A stretch of DNA of 64,000 bases from positions 1 through 64,000 of the forward strand of contig NZ_JTHN01000021.1 in assembly GCF_001399685.1 (NCBI RefSeq), in the 5' to 3' direction. Positions 7,725-17,285 of this stretch are shown piece after piece; within the stretch, counting starts at the first letter, position 1; each line of letters starts with the position of its first letter. Position numbers and translations under genes: made by a program. The DNA comes from Paenibacillus sp. A3. Lineage in GTDB: Bacteria; Bacillota; Bacilli; Paenibacillales; NBRC-103111. The notes beneath the pieces were generated by a model. The model was not told the DNA's origin, did no database searches, and worked only from the letters and a program-made list of their open reading frames with translations.

Positions 7725-9800
7725 TCACTGTAGAAAATTTTTAAAATTATTAATATAACTTGATTCTTTATAAAACATTTCATCAACACCAGCCCTAGAC
7801 TGATAAGCAATATATCTATTGATTACGTTTTGAATATATTCTTTGCGCAAAGTATGCATTTTTTTATATTCTTCTTTAACAAGTAAATCCGCTTTTTTTA
7901 GTGTTAAAATTTCGTAATAATTCCATTTTATGAAATTAACTTTTTTATCATCCTCAATGGGCACAGCCATGACGAAACAATTATCCTTAGTATTTTTAAG
8001 CATTGATTCTGATGGTCTTTCTACCAATCTTCCCTTTAAAAACTTTATTAAGTGATCAACCTTGCTTGTATTAAAAGTATCACAGTAAGGTGTTATACAA
8101 AGTAAATACTCGTCATCATTAACGATTTTATATATACTTCCGGTTTCCACCAAATCGTTATTGCTGTTATCATAAAATTTCATAAGCCTTGTGAAATCGT
8201 AAATTTGATTAGAGTAAGACCTACTAAAATTTGATTGTTTTTTAAAATAAACCTCCCAAAGCTGCAAGAGATTTAATATCTCATTCGCAAATTTTATCTC
8301 ATTTAAATTTTTTTGCTTACTGGATAACAAATAAAAGATTTTTGATTTGAAGATATCTATGTCATAAGAATCGTTAATTATTTTTAAAAGATCCTCTGTA
8401 ATATTATTAACTCTTAACAAATCTATTATCTTTTTATCAATTTTAAAATGAGGGAATGATTTAGTGATACTATCTATGTTTTTCCATTCGAATGGATACT
8501 CTTTAAAAACATTATCTAAGCACGCTAATTGCTCCATAATTGGTATTTGCTCTTCAATAAACTCATCCCAAAGCATCATAATAAAAAATAAGTTCTTTAT
8601 TAAATCTTTTTTCTCCTGTTCTTGTTTTTCTCCTTCTTTAATTTGATCGTCTTTAACGTAAATATTAATTAATTTATATAATTCATTTTCAAAATCTTCT
8701 AAAGAATATGAGTTAAAGCCACTGATTCTTTCAACAAGATCTGCCTTAAAATTATCATTCATAAATAACTCTAAAAGTTTATTTCTTGGTTTAGAATCTA
8801 TGTTTAGCTCAGACATAATTTTTGTCACTAATAAAATGTCAAAACCTAGATTAACGCCTACTTCTTTAAGATTATCAAATTTATTAGTAATCATAAAATT
8901 ATTTGGTTTCTCATTAAGCGGTTCCTCTAAAACTATATTTAAAAATTTCTCTGTTAAAAATTTCGGTATATCATCATTAGCTATCTTAGAAGTAATTATT
9001 TGGGAGTAAATAACTTTCTCAAAAGGAGCATTAAAATGATACATAGCTTTTTTTATATTACTATTAAGAGTAAGTACACAACTCATAAAATGCAAAACCA
9101 TACTTTTGTCTCTAAGTAATTTTTTTGATATTTCCTCAATTATTTGCTTTGGTTTCACATCACCTTTAGACATGATAAAACCAAACAATCCGTGGCCATC
9201 GTCTTCGTTTAACTCTTGAAAAAAATTATTACTAATTTTTACTATTAGTTTCGTTTCAACCAATTCATCCATTATTGCATCTAAATCATCTGCATCGGTA
9301 TAAATAACAACACATTTCAATCCCTTTTCTTGTTTAATATATTTACGTAGAGCATATTTCGCTGCTTCTCCAACTTGTGACCCGTCATTAATTTTTGAAT
9401 TTTCCAAATCCCAGTCTAATATCAGCAGTTTAACATTTGAAAACATATTTGAGAGCAGATCAATTTGCTGGACAGGGTAACTTGAATTATATTTATAGGG
9501 AGTGGTAACAAAGCCTTCTTCCATCAGTTCAACTTGAGGAGTTTCTGTTCTTGGTATTAATAGCAAACTATTTTCCACCTTAGATTTTCCCGCTGCTACT
9601 TCTTGGTTTGCTTCGATTTGCGATTCTACCTCAATTTGTGCAGCCAGTGACTGATCAAAAACTGTCATATCTATTTGCCCAATATCCAATTTTATTTTTT
9701 CCTCAACTTTGACTTCCAGTTCTATTGAATCGTCTATAATTAATACAGAATTGAAATACCCTTTAACAACCTCATTAATTGTCTCGTATGATTTACTCAT
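7725..9800 (-). CDS. Receiver-like partner of the GHKL ATPase (defence-island protein)
   Basis: A 691-residue, A+T-rich gene. The N-terminal part looks like a response-regulator receiver: LIIDD (D23, D24), LLILDWD (D129), VVIYTDADD and a lysine in IVKIS. The acidic pair and the phospho-acceptor-type aspartate are about 105 residues apart instead of about 45, so roughly 60 residues rich in Glu and Gln are inserted. The rest is a Lys/Glu/Asn-rich helical region with no motif that I recognise, containing a predicted coiled coil near residues 395-420. Its start overlaps the stop of the upstream ATPase gene by 4 bases (ATGA), which implies translational coupling. Together the pair looks like a two-component arrangement adapted to defence. 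Confidence 0.65.
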   Translation of the reverse strand: MSKSYETINEVVKGYFNSVLIIDDSIELEVKVEEKIKLDIGQIDMTVFDQSLAAQIEVESQIEANQEVAAGKSKVENSLLLIPRTETPQVELMEEGFVTTPYKYNSSYPVQQIDLLSNMFSNVKLLILDWDLENSKINDGSQVGEAAKYALRKYIKQEKGLKCVVIYTDADDLDAIMDELVETKLIVKISNNFFQELNEDDGHGLFGFIMSKGDVKPKQIIEEISKKLLRDKSMVLHFMSCVLTLNSNIKKAMYHFNAPFEKVIYSQIITSKIANDDIPKFLTEKFLNIVLEEPLNEKPNNFMITNKFDNLKEVGVNLGFDILLVTKIMSELNIDSKPRNKLLELFMNDNFKADLVERISGFNSYSLEDFENELYKLINIYVKDDQIKEGEKQEQEKKDLIKNLFFIMMLWDEFIEEQIPIMEQLACLDNVFKEYPFEWKNIDSITKSFPHFKIDKKIIDLLRVNNITEDLLKIINDSYDIDIFKSKIFYLLSSKQKNLNEIKFANEILNLLQLWEVYFKKQSNFSRSYSNQIYDFTRLMKFYDNSNNDLVETGSIYKIVNDDEYLLCITPYCDTFNTSKVDHLIKFLKGRLVERPSESMLKNTKDNCFVMAVPIEDDKKVNFIKWNYYEILTLKKADLLVKEEYKKMHTLRKEYIQNVINRYIAYQSRAGVDEMFYKESSYINNFKNFLQ

Positions 9801-12800
9801 TTTTCCACCCCATATTTTTCTACAATAGTTTCTTTTTTAAATTTGATACAAAAGCAAGCACCTTCTAAATTCTTGATTACATTAACGTTATCTTCAAAAT
9901 ACAAAGAGTGTCCTCTGGATTCCAAAGTATCACGAGACAAAAATAATCCAAGGCCTCTTCCTTCCAGCTTCTTTGAGAAATAGGGTTCAAATATACGTAA
10001 TCTATCCATCTCTTTTATACCAGTACCAGTATCATGTACAAATAAAATATTATCTGTATCAGAATAATAAAAATGGAGCTCCCTTCTTTCTCTGTCTAAC
10101 ATCCAATAAATTGAATTTGAAATAAGGTTTGCCAGAGGCGTGAATAATACTGATTCTATTTCTTTAATAGTAAGATCATTGGGAATATGATTTACAATAG
10201 ATACAGAATATTTATTAATATCTGTTTTAAAGTAGTCCAGTAGACTTTCGAGAAAAGTTTTTAGGTTAATTTCCTTGCTTCGACTACGACTTTGTCTATA
10301 GAGAGGACTCATTCTTTGATGCAGTCTCTCAAGAGATTCAAATGCTTGTCGAACCTTTTCAATAATTGGCCATGCAGGAGTTGGCTTTAATGCCTTAGAC
10401 AGTACATCTACATTTTCTTTTATGCTCCTGTGTAAAGAATTGAATTCATGACTAGTCATTTCTGCCGCTAAACCTACCGCGGAAATGTCGCGGTACATAT
10501 CTACTTCTTTTTTTAGCAATCCAATTAGAAACTGATCTTTGTTCAAACTATTAATAACGTTTTGGTCCCGCATATTCTCAAGATATTCTTTAATTACTTT
10601 ATACTCCGTGCTATTTCTTAGTTGGTCCTCATGAATTATTATTTTCTCTTGAATCTCTTTTGTAACATTTTCAAACTCTTTAATTGTATTTTGAATATTC
10701 TCCTCTAAGTGATTTTTCTCTGCTAGTAAGATTGCTTTAGATTGTAATTTTTGTTGGATCATTTGTTTCTTTATGACTGCTAGTCTTTCCAAATATATAG
10801 ATATATCTTTTTTATTTTCTTTAATAAGGTTATTAATAACCTGAAGAAATTCTTGAGATACCTCGTTCAATAAATTCTGAATAGAAATACTATAACTATT
10901 ACCTAATTTGGAATATTTGTTATTACAAAAGTCATCAATCCAATCTATTGCTTGATCGAGTTGCTCTAATACATTCAGCTTAAATTTCAAATTTGAATTA
11001 TCAATTTTTTGTTTTAATTTATCAAGCTCCTCCTCTATAAAAGTCGTTAAATTGAGTTGTTCAACAGTAATTCTATTATTGTGCGTATTTATCATATCTA
11101 ATAAGTCATAAGGATATTGATACCTTGGATTGATCTCAATTTTCACGCTATTAATTTGGCTAATAGTCTCATACAAATTTAGCTTTAAGCTATAAAAAAA
11201 TTGTTCTTGATTAAACCTACTATTAGCATTAGTAATTCTATTAATACCTTCTTCTATTCTTAAAACAACATCTTTTTGTAGTCTATTTGTTAATAACTCA
11301 ATTGAATTGGTATCCCTGCTTAGTTTATTTCTTAGATCTTTCAGGTGCTCCTTTTCCTTTTTTTCTTCATCCTTTTGGGATTGTCGCGCTTTCTCTGCTT
11401 TTTCATATTCACTTTTATAATAGTTAATATAACTATCACGTTTACCATCATCTTTAAGAGTTTCTAAATACTGTATGGCCCACCATTTTAGAAGATTAAT
11501 ACCAACTGTACGAAAATAATTATAAGTTGCATTTTCTACAAATCCTTCCCTACTTGATTTATCCACCAAGTTAGGATTCTCTGCCTTTGAAATTTCCATA
11601 AACCCGAACATTCTTCTATGGCTAAAAAGATATGTTCTAGCACGGAGAGATCTTCGTTCTTCCATATTAAGAAAATCGTTTCCAGTTTCGCCATACGGCA
11701 AGATTCTCAATCCATCTCTGTAAACGTAAACACCACCGATATTATTTAACTTATCATTCATTCTTTTATGCTCATCTTTGTTTAAAGATGATAGATCTGC
11801 CGAACCTTCAACAAAGTACCACTTTAGTTTTATAGGACCACAATCCTTTAATGTCCTTCTATCGATTCCTTCTGTTAATTCTGCACGGACATTCTCTATT
11901 GATTTCAGACCTCGCATAAATGCTTTACCTTGAAAGACACCATTTTGAATCTGGCCTTTTAATGCATAATCATACAAACCAATATCTTCCTGGTTAAACC
12001 AAGTTTCGTCTTCCATTGGTTTTCCATTAATATGTATTTTTGGGATAAAGATTGTTTCTTCTTTCTTTTCTTCTTCACTTTCAGTATTCTTTTCTAATTC
12101 TTCATCGAACAAATCTATATAATTTTGAAAGGAATATAGTATATCTTTAAGTCTTCTAACCCGAACCTGGAGACTTTCATCCTTAATTTGGGTCTCATAA
12201 ATATTCCAGTCCCAAGTAGTATCTATATTTGCGAGATAAAATAGTGTTCCCCCACCTCTATTTTCGTTTAATTTTAAAAGATCAAATACCTGATTATTAA
12301 TAGTAAAGGAGTTTATCTGTGTAATGACTTCATTCCGCTTATCAGCGTCCCAATTATTTTTATCGTTCAGGTTTCGTACTAATATGTTCTTAAGTTCATC
12401 TACATTATTTTTAAGGAAAGTGACTAGTTCATCAAATGAACTAAAATTTTTAACAGGAATCTCTATATCTTCGAGAAACAATCTTTCATTTCTAAATAGT
12501 TCCCAGTGAAGATAAAGCAAACTCCAAGATCCTTTATATCTCTTTTTAGAAATCAATAATAATTGATCTCCAAGTAAGGAGACAGCGAGTCTACCTATCC
12601 CCTTTTCACCTATTTTAACCCTACCTTTTCGAGATTTTTGAATCTTTCCTTTTTTTGAATAGGTACCTATAGTAAGCCAGTTTTGTTCAAGATCTTCAGC
12701 ATCCATGCCATCCCCATCATCCCAAACTACAATACTCTGATTCGAAGTATTGATATTGACTAGTCCTTCAAAAGCATCCGCATCATACGAGTTTCTTAAT

Positions 12801-12886
12801 AGTTCAGAAATTGCTGTAACTTCGTCTCTGATTTGTTGTTTTCCAAGTAGATCGACAGCACGTGCCCTGGTTCTAAATTTAGCCAT
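9797..12886 (-). CDS. Large protein with two GHKL ATPase domains (MutL/Hsp90-like plus histidine-kinase-like)
   Basis: 1029 residues, strongly A+T-rich. An N-terminal GHKL ATPase carries the N box ISELLRNSYDAD (28-37), WDDGDGM (55-61) and GEKGIGRLA near 95. A long coiled-coil middle (about 500-830) follows. The C-terminus has an H-box-like GLAAEMTSHEFNSLH with a histidine at the expected place, then a second GHKL fold: NLISNSIYWM near 918, VHDTGTGI near 952 and GRGLGLFLS near 977. Histidine kinases have the second half only; MORC/MutL-type ATPases of restriction-like systems have the first. The co-translated receiver-like gene downstream suggests signalling from the C-terminal half. It is divergent from the methyltransferase gene. 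Confidence 0.75.
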   Translation of the reverse strand: MAKFRTRARAVDLLGKQQIRDEVTAISELLRNSYDADAFEGLVNINTSNQSIVVWDDGDGMDAEDLEQNWLTIGTYSKKGKIQKSRKGRVKIGEKGIGRLAVSLLGDQLLLISKKRYKGSWSLLYLHWELFRNERLFLEDIEIPVKNFSSFDELVTFLKNNVDELKNILVRNLNDKNNWDADKRNEVITQINSFTINNQVFDLLKLNENRGGGTLFYLANIDTTWDWNIYETQIKDESLQVRVRRLKDILYSFQNYIDLFDEELEKNTESEEEKKEETIFIPKIHINGKPMEDETWFNQEDIGLYDYALKGQIQNGVFQGKAFMRGLKSIENVRAELTEGIDRRTLKDCGPIKLKWYFVEGSADLSSLNKDEHKRMNDKLNNIGGVYVYRDGLRILPYGETGNDFLNMEERRSLRARTYLFSHRRMFGFMEISKAENPNLVDKSSREGFVENATYNYFRTVGINLLKWWAIQYLETLKDDGKRDSYINYYKSEYEKAEKARQSQKDEEKKEKEHLKDLRNKLSRDTNSIELLTNRLQKDVVLRIEEGINRITNANSRFNQEQFFYSLKLNLYETISQINSVKIEINPRYQYPYDLLDMINTHNNRITVEQLNLTTFIEEELDKLKQKIDNSNLKFKLNVLEQLDQAIDWIDDFCNNKYSKLGNSYSISIQNLLNEVSQEFLQVINNLIKENKKDISIYLERLAVIKKQMIQQKLQSKAILLAEKNHLEENIQNTIKEFENVTKEIQEKIIIHEDQLRNSTEYKVIKEYLENMRDQNVINSLNKDQFLIGLLKKEVDMYRDISAVGLAAEMTSHEFNSLHRSIKENVDVLSKALKPTPAWPIIEKVRQAFESLERLHQRMSPLYRQSRSRSKEINLKTFLESLLDYFKTDINKYSVSIVNHIPNDLTIKEIESVLFTPLANLISNSIYWMLDRERRELHFYYSDTDNILFVHDTGTGIKEMDRLRIFEPYFSKKLEGRGLGLFLSRDTLESRGHSLYFEDNVNVIKNLEGACFCIKFKKETIVEKYGVEK

Positions 12887-13002
12887 TATATTTTCTCCTA
12901 TTCAGAATGATTGAATTGTATTTGTCTAAATTATTCAAGACAATATGGAAAGAAGTAGTTATAATATCTTTAAAGATTAACAAAGTTAAGCGGTGATGAA
13001 AT

Positions 13003-14193
13003 TTGGATAAAAAATTTACTGCAATTGATCTTTTTTCGGGAGCTGGTGGCGTTTCTGAAGCTTTAAAGAATCTATTTGAAATAAAGTGCGCAGTAGAATA
13101 TGATCCCATAATTGCAAAAACCTACGAACTTAATCATGGAAACAAACATCTTATAGTTGAAGACATAAGAAATATTACAAAGGATCTATGGCTAGAAAAG
13201 GTCGCCCTACCAAAAGAGTCACTTGATTTATTAATAGGAACACCTCCATGTCAGGGATTTTCTAAACATTCGAGGAAGAAAAGTAATAATAACTTTGACG
13301 GAAGAAATACACTAATTCTTGAAGTATTAAGAGTTGCTGATATTTATTTTCCAAAGTTTATTTTTTTTGAGAACGTTGACAATATAGTCAATTATAGCAT
13401 CTTCCATTTGTTTCTAAAACGGCTTTCTAACGTAGATCGCTTCGGATTCAAAAAAAACCTTAACCGTCCTTCATATCATATTCGTTATGAAGTCGTTGAT
13501 GCTTCTGACTATGGCGTTCCTCAACGCAGAAAACGAATGATTTTGATAGCTAAGAGAATCGATAGTTTTCCGAACACCGAAGCAGTAATCAAACATCCAA
13601 GAAATGGAACACCTTATGTTTCGAATCCTTTGAACTTATGGCCTTTGAAAATAAAAGCAGAATCTCTAGGTAAATATCTAAAAAGCTTTAACCTTGCTCC
13701 TCTTAGTGCAGGTGAAGCAGACCCAACTGACCCACTGCATAAGTGCAGAAATTTATCAGAAATTAATCTTAAAAGAATAAGAAATACAAAACCAAATGGC
13801 GGTAGTCGTTCTGACTGGCCAAAAGAATTAATATTGGATTGCCATAAACAAAAAAACATAAGCTTTGGTGATGTTTACGGCAGAATGAACAATTTGGACT
13901 ATGCACCAACAATAACTTGTGGTTGCCTTGCCTACTCAAAAGGACGTTTTGGTCACCCCACAGAAGATCGAGCTATTAGTATAAGAGAGGCCGCCCTAAT
14001 TCAAACTTTCCCAAAAAATTATAAATTCACAGGAAACCTGCTGGGTTCCGTTAATGAAGGCTCATCAGAAAATATTGCTACACAGATTGGCAATGCTGTT
14101 CCAGTGCAACTCGCAAAAGCCTTTCTTAAAGCGATTCATACGGAACTCAGAAGAGAATATTCAGCTTTATCAATAGAAGCTTTATGTTTGTAA
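13003..14193 (+). CDS. DNA cytosine-5 methyltransferase
   Basis: 396 residues with the full set of C5-methyltransferase motifs: DLFSGAGG (motif I, residues 9-16), GTPPCQGFS (motif IV, nucleophile Cys at about residue 83), FFENVDN (motif VI), PQRRKRMILIA (motif VIII) and IGNAVP (motif X). It would methylate cytosine in an unknown target sequence through its target-recognition domain between motifs VIII and X. The start is TTG at 13003 with only a weak ribosome binding site (GGTGATG), so translation may be low. It is divergent from the double-GHKL gene over 116 bases. It is the likely self-protection component of the island. Confidence 0.95.
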   Translation: MDKKFTAIDLFSGAGGVSEALKNLFEIKCAVEYDPIIAKTYELNHGNKHLIVEDIRNITKDLWLEKVALPKESLDLLIGTPPCQGFSKHSRKKSNNNFDGRNTLILEVLRVADIYFPKFIFFENVDNIVNYSIFHLFLKRLSNVDRFGFKKNLNRPSYHIRYEVVDASDYGVPQRRKRMILIAKRIDSFPNTEAVIKHPRNGTPYVSNPLNLWPLKIKAESLGKYLKSFNLAPLSAGEADPTDPLHKCRNLSEINLKRIRNTKPNGGSRSDWPKELILDCHKQKNISFGDVYGRMNNLDYAPTITCGCLAYSKGRFGHPTEDRAISIREAALIQTFPKNYKFTGNLLGSVNEGSSENIATQIGNAVPVQLAKAFLKAIHTELRREYSALSIEALCL

Positions 14194-14235
14194 ACCGTCA
14201 CTTTCAAAACAATTCTCTATTAATTTTAGGAAAGG

Positions 14236-14266
14236 CAGCCTGTTGGTGATATACCTCAACAGGCTG
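14236..14266 (+). terminator. Hairpin after the methyltransferase gene
   Basis: CAGCCTGTTG (14236-14245) pairs perfectly with CAACAGGCTG (14257-14266) over an 11-base loop. The T tract after it is poor, so termination may be weak. It marks the right side of the foreign block. Confidence 0.5.
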
Positions 14267-14334
14267 AGTTATATAGTATAAGGCTTTCTCTTTATGGGTA
14301 TTAAAAGTTTTCCTTCGCAAGTCTGTCCTAAACA

Positions 14335-14360
14335 TAAAAAAATAGAGCCGCCGCGGCAGC
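14335..14360 (-). terminator. Terminator of the lysine/GABA operon
   Basis: On the minus strand GCTGC-CGCG-GCGGC is followed by TCTATTTTTT. It lies downstream of gabD, the last gene of the leftward operon. Confidence 0.7.
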
Positions 14361-14431
14361 CCCTCAAATAAAAATACTAACTTTTTAACACTACTTTTCC
14401 TCAAATTACCGCCTCCGAACTACTCCCCCAC

Positions 14432-15856
14432 CTACCGATTCCGGTTAAACACCACGAGCTTCAGCTCCGTCAATTCCTCCACCGCATACTTGATGCCTTC
14501 GCGTCCGACTCCGCTTTCTTTCACGCCGCCGTAGGGCATGTGATCGAGCCGGAAGGTTGGTATGTCGTTGATCATGACGCCGCCGACATGCAGCTTATCG
14601 ATCGCGTTCATGGCGGTGTGCAGATTGTCGGTATAAATCCCGGCCTGGAGCCCGTAGACGGAATGGTTAACCCAATCCACCGCCTCCTCCACTGAGCTGA
14701 CCTTGTTGATCAGCACAATCGGGGCGAACACTTCCTTGCAGGACACTTGCGCGTCAGGAGCGACGTTCAGCAGCACCGTAGGCGCAAGAATCCCGCCTTC
14801 GGCCGTTCCGCCCAGCGCCACGGTTGCCCCCTTCTGCGCGGCTTCCTTAATCCATTCCACGGCCCGCTCCGTTTCGCGTTCGGAGATCATCGCGGACACG
14901 TCCGTATCGGCATCCAGCGGGTCTCCAAGCTTGAGCTGCTTGGCCGCTGCGACGAATTTTTCGACAAACTCGTCATACCTGTCCTCCAGCACGTACACCC
15001 GCTGCAAGGAGATGCAGACTTGGCCTTGGAACGAGAACGCACCTGTGACACAGCGCGCAATAATGGAATCGATCCGGGCATCGCTGTCCACGATAACTGC
15101 GGAGTTGGAGCCCAGCTCCAGTGTGACCCGCTTCAATCCGGCTTTCGCGCGGATGCTTTTGCCGACGGATGGGCTTCCCGTGAACGTAATGACATCGACG
15201 CGGGGGTCTTCGACGATTTTATCGCCGATGACTCTGCCGGCGCCGGTGACGACGTTCAGAGCGCCGGCCGGTAGCCCGGCTTCCGCGAATAGCTCCGCGA
15301 TGAAAAACGCCGATAAAGGCGTCTGGCCCGCAGGCTTCAGGACGACGGTATTGCCCGCGGCAATGGCCGGGCCCAGCTTGTGGGCGACCAGATTCATCGG
15401 AAAATTGAACGGAGTGACCGCCCCGACCACGCCCAGCGGCTCTCTCATGGTATAAGCGAAGCGTCCTTCCCCTCCGGGAACGGCGTCCATCGCCAACGTT
15501 TCGCCGTGAATCCGCTTCGCTTCCTCGCCGGCCAACTTATATGTCTGGATCGTGCGGTCTACCTCGATCAGTGCGGCTTTGATCGGCTTGGCGGCTTCCA
15601 GCGCGATGTGTCGGGCCGCTTCTTCGCGGCGCTGTTCCAGCAGGCGGGAAACGGTTTCCAGAATGCGGGCCCGTTGGTGGGCCGGCATGCTTCGCATAAC
15701 CGGCTTGCAGCGGACCGCCGCTTCGATCGCCTGCTCGGTCTCCGCGAGATCAGCCGAAGCGATGTCGGCCAGCTTTTCCTTGGAGTACGGCGAGTACAGC
15801 GGGGTGTAATTTTTCGTCTCAACCCAGGTTCCGTCGATGAATGCATGCTTTTTCAT
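14432..15856 (-). CDS. gabD: Succinate-semialdehyde dehydrogenase (aldehyde dehydrogenase family)
   Basis: A 474-residue NAD(P)-dependent aldehyde dehydrogenase. Visible are the Rossmann-side stretch FTGSPSVGKSIRAKAG, the general base in LELGSNSA (Glu near 246) and the nucleophile in GQVCISLQR (Cys near 280). The most likely substrate is succinate semialdehyde made by the adjacent GabT. Enzymes of similar length act on other aldehydes, including glyceraldehyde 3-phosphate, so the assignment rests on the operon. The ATG follows AAGGAGGCGG. It is the last gene of the eight-gene leftward operon and lies 238 bases from the methyltransferase of the inserted island. Confidence 0.82.
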   Translation of the reverse strand: MKKHAFIDGTWVETKNYTPLYSPYSKEKLADIASADLAETEQAIEAAVRCKPVMRSMPAHQRARILETVSRLLEQRREEAARHIALEAAKPIKAALIEVDRTIQTYKLAGEEAKRIHGETLAMDAVPGGEGRFAYTMREPLGVVGAVTPFNFPMNLVAHKLGPAIAAGNTVVLKPAGQTPLSAFFIAELFAEAGLPAGALNVVTGAGRVIGDKIVEDPRVDVITFTGSPSVGKSIRAKAGLKRVTLELGSNSAVIVDSDARIDSIIARCVTGAFSFQGQVCISLQRVYVLEDRYDEFVEKFVAAAKQLKLGDPLDADTDVSAMISERETERAVEWIKEAAQKGATVALGGTAEGGILAPTVLLNVAPDAQVSCKEVFAPIVLINKVSSVEEAVDWVNHSVYGLQAGIYTDNLHTAMNAIDKLHVGGVMINDIPTFRLDHMPYGGVKESGVGREGIKYAVEELTELKLVVFNRNR

Positions 15857-15886
15857 GAAGTAAATCCGCCTCCTTATGCGATACGA

Positions 15887-17257
15887 TCAGTCCGCCTTAC
15901 CCGCTCCGGCCGATACGGCGCTCAGTTCCGCCATGGCCTCGCTGATAATGTCGAGCCCTTCTTGCAGTTGCTCCTCCGTGATGACCAGCGGGGTCAAGAA
16001 ACGGACAATATTGCTGTGGACTCCTGCGCCGAGCAGGACCACTCCTTTTCGGTAACAAGCTTGCAGCAAAGCTGCAACGAACTCTTTCGCCGGCTTGCCG
16101 GTGTCCGGATCAACAAACTCCACGGCGCACATCGCACCCAGTCCGCGAACGTCTCCGATGATTTTAAACTCATCCTGCAGCTTGTGAAAATGATTGCGGA
16201 TCGTGTCGCCGATGACGCGCGATTTTCCCGGCAGATCTTCGCGCTGCATCATCTCGATCACTGCCAGAGCCGCCGCACAACCGAGCGGGCTGCCGCCATA
16301 GGTTCCGCCGATTTCGCCCGGGTTCGGGGCGTCCATAATCTCCGCTTTGCCGACGACGGCGCTAATTGGAAGACCTGCGGCGATCGATTTGGAAAGCGTG
16401 ATGAGATCCGGTTCGATCTCGAACAGCGTCGAAGCGAACATTTCTCCGGTCCGGCCAAAGCCGGTCTGAATTTCATCGGCAATAAACAAGATACCATGCT
16501 TCTTGCAAATCTGAAAGACGCCCTGCACGAACGATTTTGGCGGAACGATGAAGCCTCCCTCGCCCTGCACCGGCTCCATAATGACCGCCGCCAGCTCTTC
16601 CGGGGCGACCTCGGTCAACAGGAAATCCTCGAACTGCTTCAGGCAAAACTCCCCGTACTCTTCTTCGGTCATCGACGCGGGACGTTGGTACGGATACGGA
16701 AAAGGCGCTTTATAGATCGCCGGGGCATACGGCCCCATCTGGTATTTGTACGGCTTCACTTTGCTGGTCAGAGACATGCCGAGCAGAGTCCGGCCGTGGA
16801 AGCCGCGGGTGAACGAGACGATGCCCGTTTTGCCTGTATATTTCCGGGCGATCTTCACGGCGTTCTCGACCGCCTCCGCGCCGCTGTTCAAGAGCACGGC
16901 TTTTTTCGCAAAATCGCCCGGGGTGATCTCGGCGAGCTTTTCCGCCAACGCCACATAAGGCTCATACATTCCGACATGGAAGCACGTATGAATGTACTTT
17001 TCCGCTTGCTCCTTAATGGCGTCCACGACCTCGACCGGGCTGTGACCCACGTTGATGGTGCCGATCGCACCGACGAAGTCCAGGAACACGTTGCCGTCCA
17101 CATCGTACAGCAGCGCCCCCTGCGCTCTTTCGACAAACAAAGGATGGTTGTTGCCGACTCCCTTGGATACCGTTTGCTGTCTCCGCTCTAAGAGAGCCTT
17201 TGTCTTCGCTCCCGGCAATTCGGCTGCAACCGATACGAATTTTCGTTGAGCTGTCAT
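15887..17257 (-). CDS. gabT: 4-aminobutyrate aminotransferase (class III, PLP)
   Basis: A 456-residue class III aminotransferase that moves the amine of GABA to 2-oxoglutarate, giving succinate semialdehyde and glutamate. Motifs are GAEAVENAVKIARKYTGK (cofactor phosphate region), FIADEIQTGFGRTG (PLP-ring aspartate) and LSKSIAAGLPISAVVGK (PLP Schiff-base lysine). It lies 30 bases upstream of gabD and 28 bases after the deacetylase, consistent with one transcript. Glutamate formed here can be recycled by the glutamate dehydrogenase at the head of the operon. A related diamine or beta-alanine substrate cannot be excluded by sequence alone. Confidence 0.87.
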   Translation of the reverse strand: MTAQRKFVSVAAELPGAKTKALLERRQQTVSKGVGNNHPLFVERAQGALLYDVDGNVFLDFVGAIGTINVGHSPVEVVDAIKEQAEKYIHTCFHVGMYEPYVALAEKLAEITPGDFAKKAVLLNSGAEAVENAVKIARKYTGKTGIVSFTRGFHGRTLLGMSLTSKVKPYKYQMGPYAPAIYKAPFPYPYQRPASMTEEEYGEFCLKQFEDFLLTEVAPEELAAVIMEPVQGEGGFIVPPKSFVQGVFQICKKHGILFIADEIQTGFGRTGEMFASTLFEIEPDLITLSKSIAAGLPISAVVGKAEIMDAPNPGEIGGTYGGSPLGCAAALAVIEMMQREDLPGKSRVIGDTIRNHFHKLQDEFKIIGDVRGLGAMCAVEFVDPDTGKPAKEFVAALLQACYRKGVVLLGAGVHSNIVRFLTPLVITEEQLQEGLDIISEAMAELSAVSAGAGKAD

Positions 17258-17285
17258 AGGTTTGTTCCCCTTTCGGCTTGAAAAA

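Noticed and set aside
14204-14404. A 66-codon minus-strand ORF after the methyltransferase gene
   Set aside because: It runs through two terminator hairpins and has no ribosome binding site or family pattern.
3977-14431. Direct repeats (att sites) or an integrase at the island borders
   Set aside because: Comparison of both borders by eye found no convincing matching repeat, and there is no integrase or transposase gene in the island.
15380-17191. A 603-codon open frame on the plus strand over gabD and gabT
   Set aside because: It crosses two clear genes and their junction, is rich in Arg/His/Asp as shadows are, and has no ribosome binding site.
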